A stretch of 64,000 nucleotides of DNA from Cruorifilaria tuberocauda. Its lineage: Eukaryota > Nematoda > Chromadorea > Rhabditida > Onchocercidae. Each line of letters begins with the position of its first letter. Position 1 is the stretch's first letter. Shown here one piece after another: positions 63,701-64,000 of the stretch. The stretch is from contig JABVXU010000014.1 in the NCBI GenBank assembly GCA_013365365.1, forward strand, positions 310,001-374,000, in the 5' to 3' direction. Under the pieces are notes generated by a model. It saw only the letters and a list, made by a program, of their open reading frames with translations, was not told where the DNA came from and searched no databases. The position numbers and the translations under genes were made by a program.

Positions 63701-64000
63701 TAGCGAAAGTATTTGTTGCACTGTTTAACAGCGGTTCTTGTACATCTTGATATAAACGCTGCAATGCTGCTTGTCCACCCGGAATACCCTGAAATATCAA
63801 TTAATTTTTCGCTTTGTTCATTAATTCAACCGATTCTTTCACACTTAACATAAGGTTTACAAATTCCCTAAAATTTCAGTTTCGGATTGTACAAGGATGG
63901 ATAAGCGCCAATCAAAACCTGAAGATTGCGTATTGCTTGATCACGGCTACGCATCAATTCTTGAAACATACTCGGATTTCTTACCATCTCGATTGTCTGC
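60719..64000 (-). CDS. ubql-1: Ubiquilin, 3' part (10 exons; 5' end outside window)
   Basis: Ubiquilins are cytosolic shuttle proteins: a UBL domain docks on the proteasome, a UBA domain binds ubiquitin, and STI1 regions hold hydrophobic clients. Minus-strand exons joined in frame: 63919-64000, 63659-63788, 63386-63529, 62779-62915, 62609-62686, 62178-62299, 62016-62066, 61724-61850, 61430-61523, 60719-60789. They give 344 residues and a TGA stop, every join phase-consistent and GT/AG. Visible parts: end of STI1 region 1 (RNPSMFQELMRSRDQAIRNL, residues about 7-26), PGG...LYQDVQEPLLN and NPFATLV (30-62), ALPNPWG (about 83-89), second STI1-like region (about 150-210), Thr/Ala/Ser-rich linker (about 231-280), UBA with Met-Gly-Phe at 311-313 (about 300-340). 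Introns are 92 to 640 bases. The UBL domain and true start lie beyond 64000. The assignment rests on family patterns remembered, not on a search; the worm symbol is by presumed orthology. Confidence 0.95.
61430..61523 (-). CDS. ubql-1: Ubiquilin exon i (UBA, first part)
   Basis: Acceptor accttcag, donor G/GTTATT. Encodes residues 291-321, including PPEERYRSQLEQLTSMGFSN and EANIQ. This matches the family's VRFQQQLEQLSAMGF pattern; the MGF loop is the ubiquitin-contact motif of UBA domains. Confidence 0.94.
61724..61850 (-). CDS. ubql-1: Ubiquilin exon h
   Basis: Acceptor ttttttag, donor CTT/GTAAGT. Completes Ser248 and encodes residues 249-290: a Thr/Ala/Ser-rich tract, then EQAVMMLNLIRQM, comparable to the hydrophobic helix (QFIQQMLQAL in vertebrates) that precedes the UBA domain. 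Confidence 0.9.
62016..62066 (-). CDS. ubql-1: Ubiquilin exon g (low-complexity linker)
   Basis: Small 51-base exon between a T-rich ttttttttccag acceptor and an AG/GTTCAG donor. Read in the phase set by its neighbours it encodes FPTAPAAATTTSNTTA, a Pro/Ala/Thr linker with no folded domain. Another phase meets a stop, which supports the phase used. Confidence 0.85.
62178..62299 (-). CDS. ubql-1: Ubiquilin exon f
   Basis: Acceptor actttcag. Encodes MQNPEMLRAISNPRVLEAF and then LRREAPQLLPPG, the conserved end of the second STI1-like region. Two donors overlap: GTTAGT (exon end 62178) and GTAGAT (exon end 62174). Only the first keeps the next exon open and recreates the family's PGF, so it was chosen. 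Confidence 0.92.
62609..62686 (-). CDS. ubql-1: Ubiquilin exon e
   Basis: Exactly 26 codons, phase 0 at both ends; acceptor gatttcag, donor ACT/GTAAGA. Encodes MLTSGPAVSSAMEQYIRNAM and the following PHFRNT, aligning with the family stretch between NNPLF and FLQQMQNP. Confidence 0.92.
62779..62915 (-). CDS. ubql-1: Ubiquilin exon d
   Basis: Acceptor ttgttacag, donor CAG/GTTTGC. Completes Glu119 and encodes residues 120-164. It ends in NMIRQNPSLLSQ, the start of the second STI1-like region (family pattern: ENPQLMQNML, NPDLAAQM). Confidence 0.92.
63386..63529 (-). CDS. ubql-1: Ubiquilin exon c
   Basis: Acceptor catttag, donor G/GTGAGT. Encodes residues 72-118 plus flanking split codons. It contains ALPNPWG, which matches the conserved LPNPW element after the central domain, then a Gly/Ser/Ala/Thr/Pro-rich spacer. 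Phase in 1, phase out 1. Confidence 0.93.
63659..63788 (-). CDS. ubql-1: Ubiquilin exon b
   Basis: Acceptor gatatttcag, donor G/GTGAGA. Encodes residues 28-70 plus the first base of codon 71. It carries GIPGG, LQRLYQDVQEPLLN and NNPFATLV, the most conserved central segment of ubiquilins and the strongest single identification evidence. The open frame reads on into the intron, so the splice site, not a stop, sets the exon end. Confidence 0.95.
63919..64000 (-). CDS. ubql-1: Ubiquilin exon a (partial, cut by window edge)
   Basis: Encodes residues 1-27 of the visible part (QTIEMVRNPSMFQELMRSRD and onward to NLQ), the STI1-type stretch of asparagine-proline and methionine-rich helices. It ends after CAG at a GTTTTG donor, phase 0. 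The first base shown belongs to a codon that starts outside the window. Confidence 0.93.

Noticed and set aside
1..64000. Wolbachia-derived inserts, CRISPR arrays, operon-like bacterial genes
   Set aside because: No long open frames, ribosome-binding sites or bacterial protein motifs were found; the one clear gene is intron-rich and eukaryotic.

Overview
The window looks like a nematode chromosome segment, probably from a filarial or spirurid worm. The DNA is strongly A+T rich throughout. It carries many simple repeats, and its one clear gene is split into small exons by mostly short introns whose acceptors read T-rich-CAG or T-rich-TAG. The filarial assignment is an inference from composition, intron style and gene density; no species-specific marker was seen.

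Right end (60.6-64.0 kb, minus strand): the 3' two thirds of a ubiquilin gene (C. elegans ubql-1 family). Ten exons join in frame to 344 codons plus a stop. They hold the end of the first STI1 region, the conserved PGG...QEPLLN segment, the second STI1-like region, a Thr/Ala/Ser-rich linker and a C-terminal UBA domain. A polyadenylation signal follows the stop. The 5' part, with the ubiquitin-like domain, lies beyond position 64000.

Left-centre (17.83-18.07 kb, minus strand): one GC-raised exon whose first in-frame ATG opens a peptide containing SRRKQAKPQRL and running into a consensus AATG/GTAAGTA splice donor. This is the NuRD-recruiting N-terminal motif of SALL/spalt, BCL11 and FOG-type zinc-finger regulators. 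No zinc fingers were found in the window, so the rest of that gene, if this reading is right, lies left of position 1 across an intron of more than 17.8 kb.

Everything else, roughly 60 kb, shows no recognisable gene, tRNA, rRNA or autonomous transposon. It holds (GT)n, (CT)n, (ATATC)n, (CCGT)n and AAT-type microsatellites, two short tandem repeats, a nested inverted repeat with a strong hairpin at 21.17-21.49 kb (MITE-like), and several patches of higher GC (15.1, 24.2-25.4, 36.3, 37.5, 53.7-54.1 and 55.7-56.0 kb) that could be regulatory DNA, untranslated exons or decayed elements. The simplest overall reading is a gene-poor domain around a developmental transcription-factor gene, bounded on the right by a housekeeping ubiquilin gene. 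No bacterial-type system, CRISPR array or recognisable viral gene was found.
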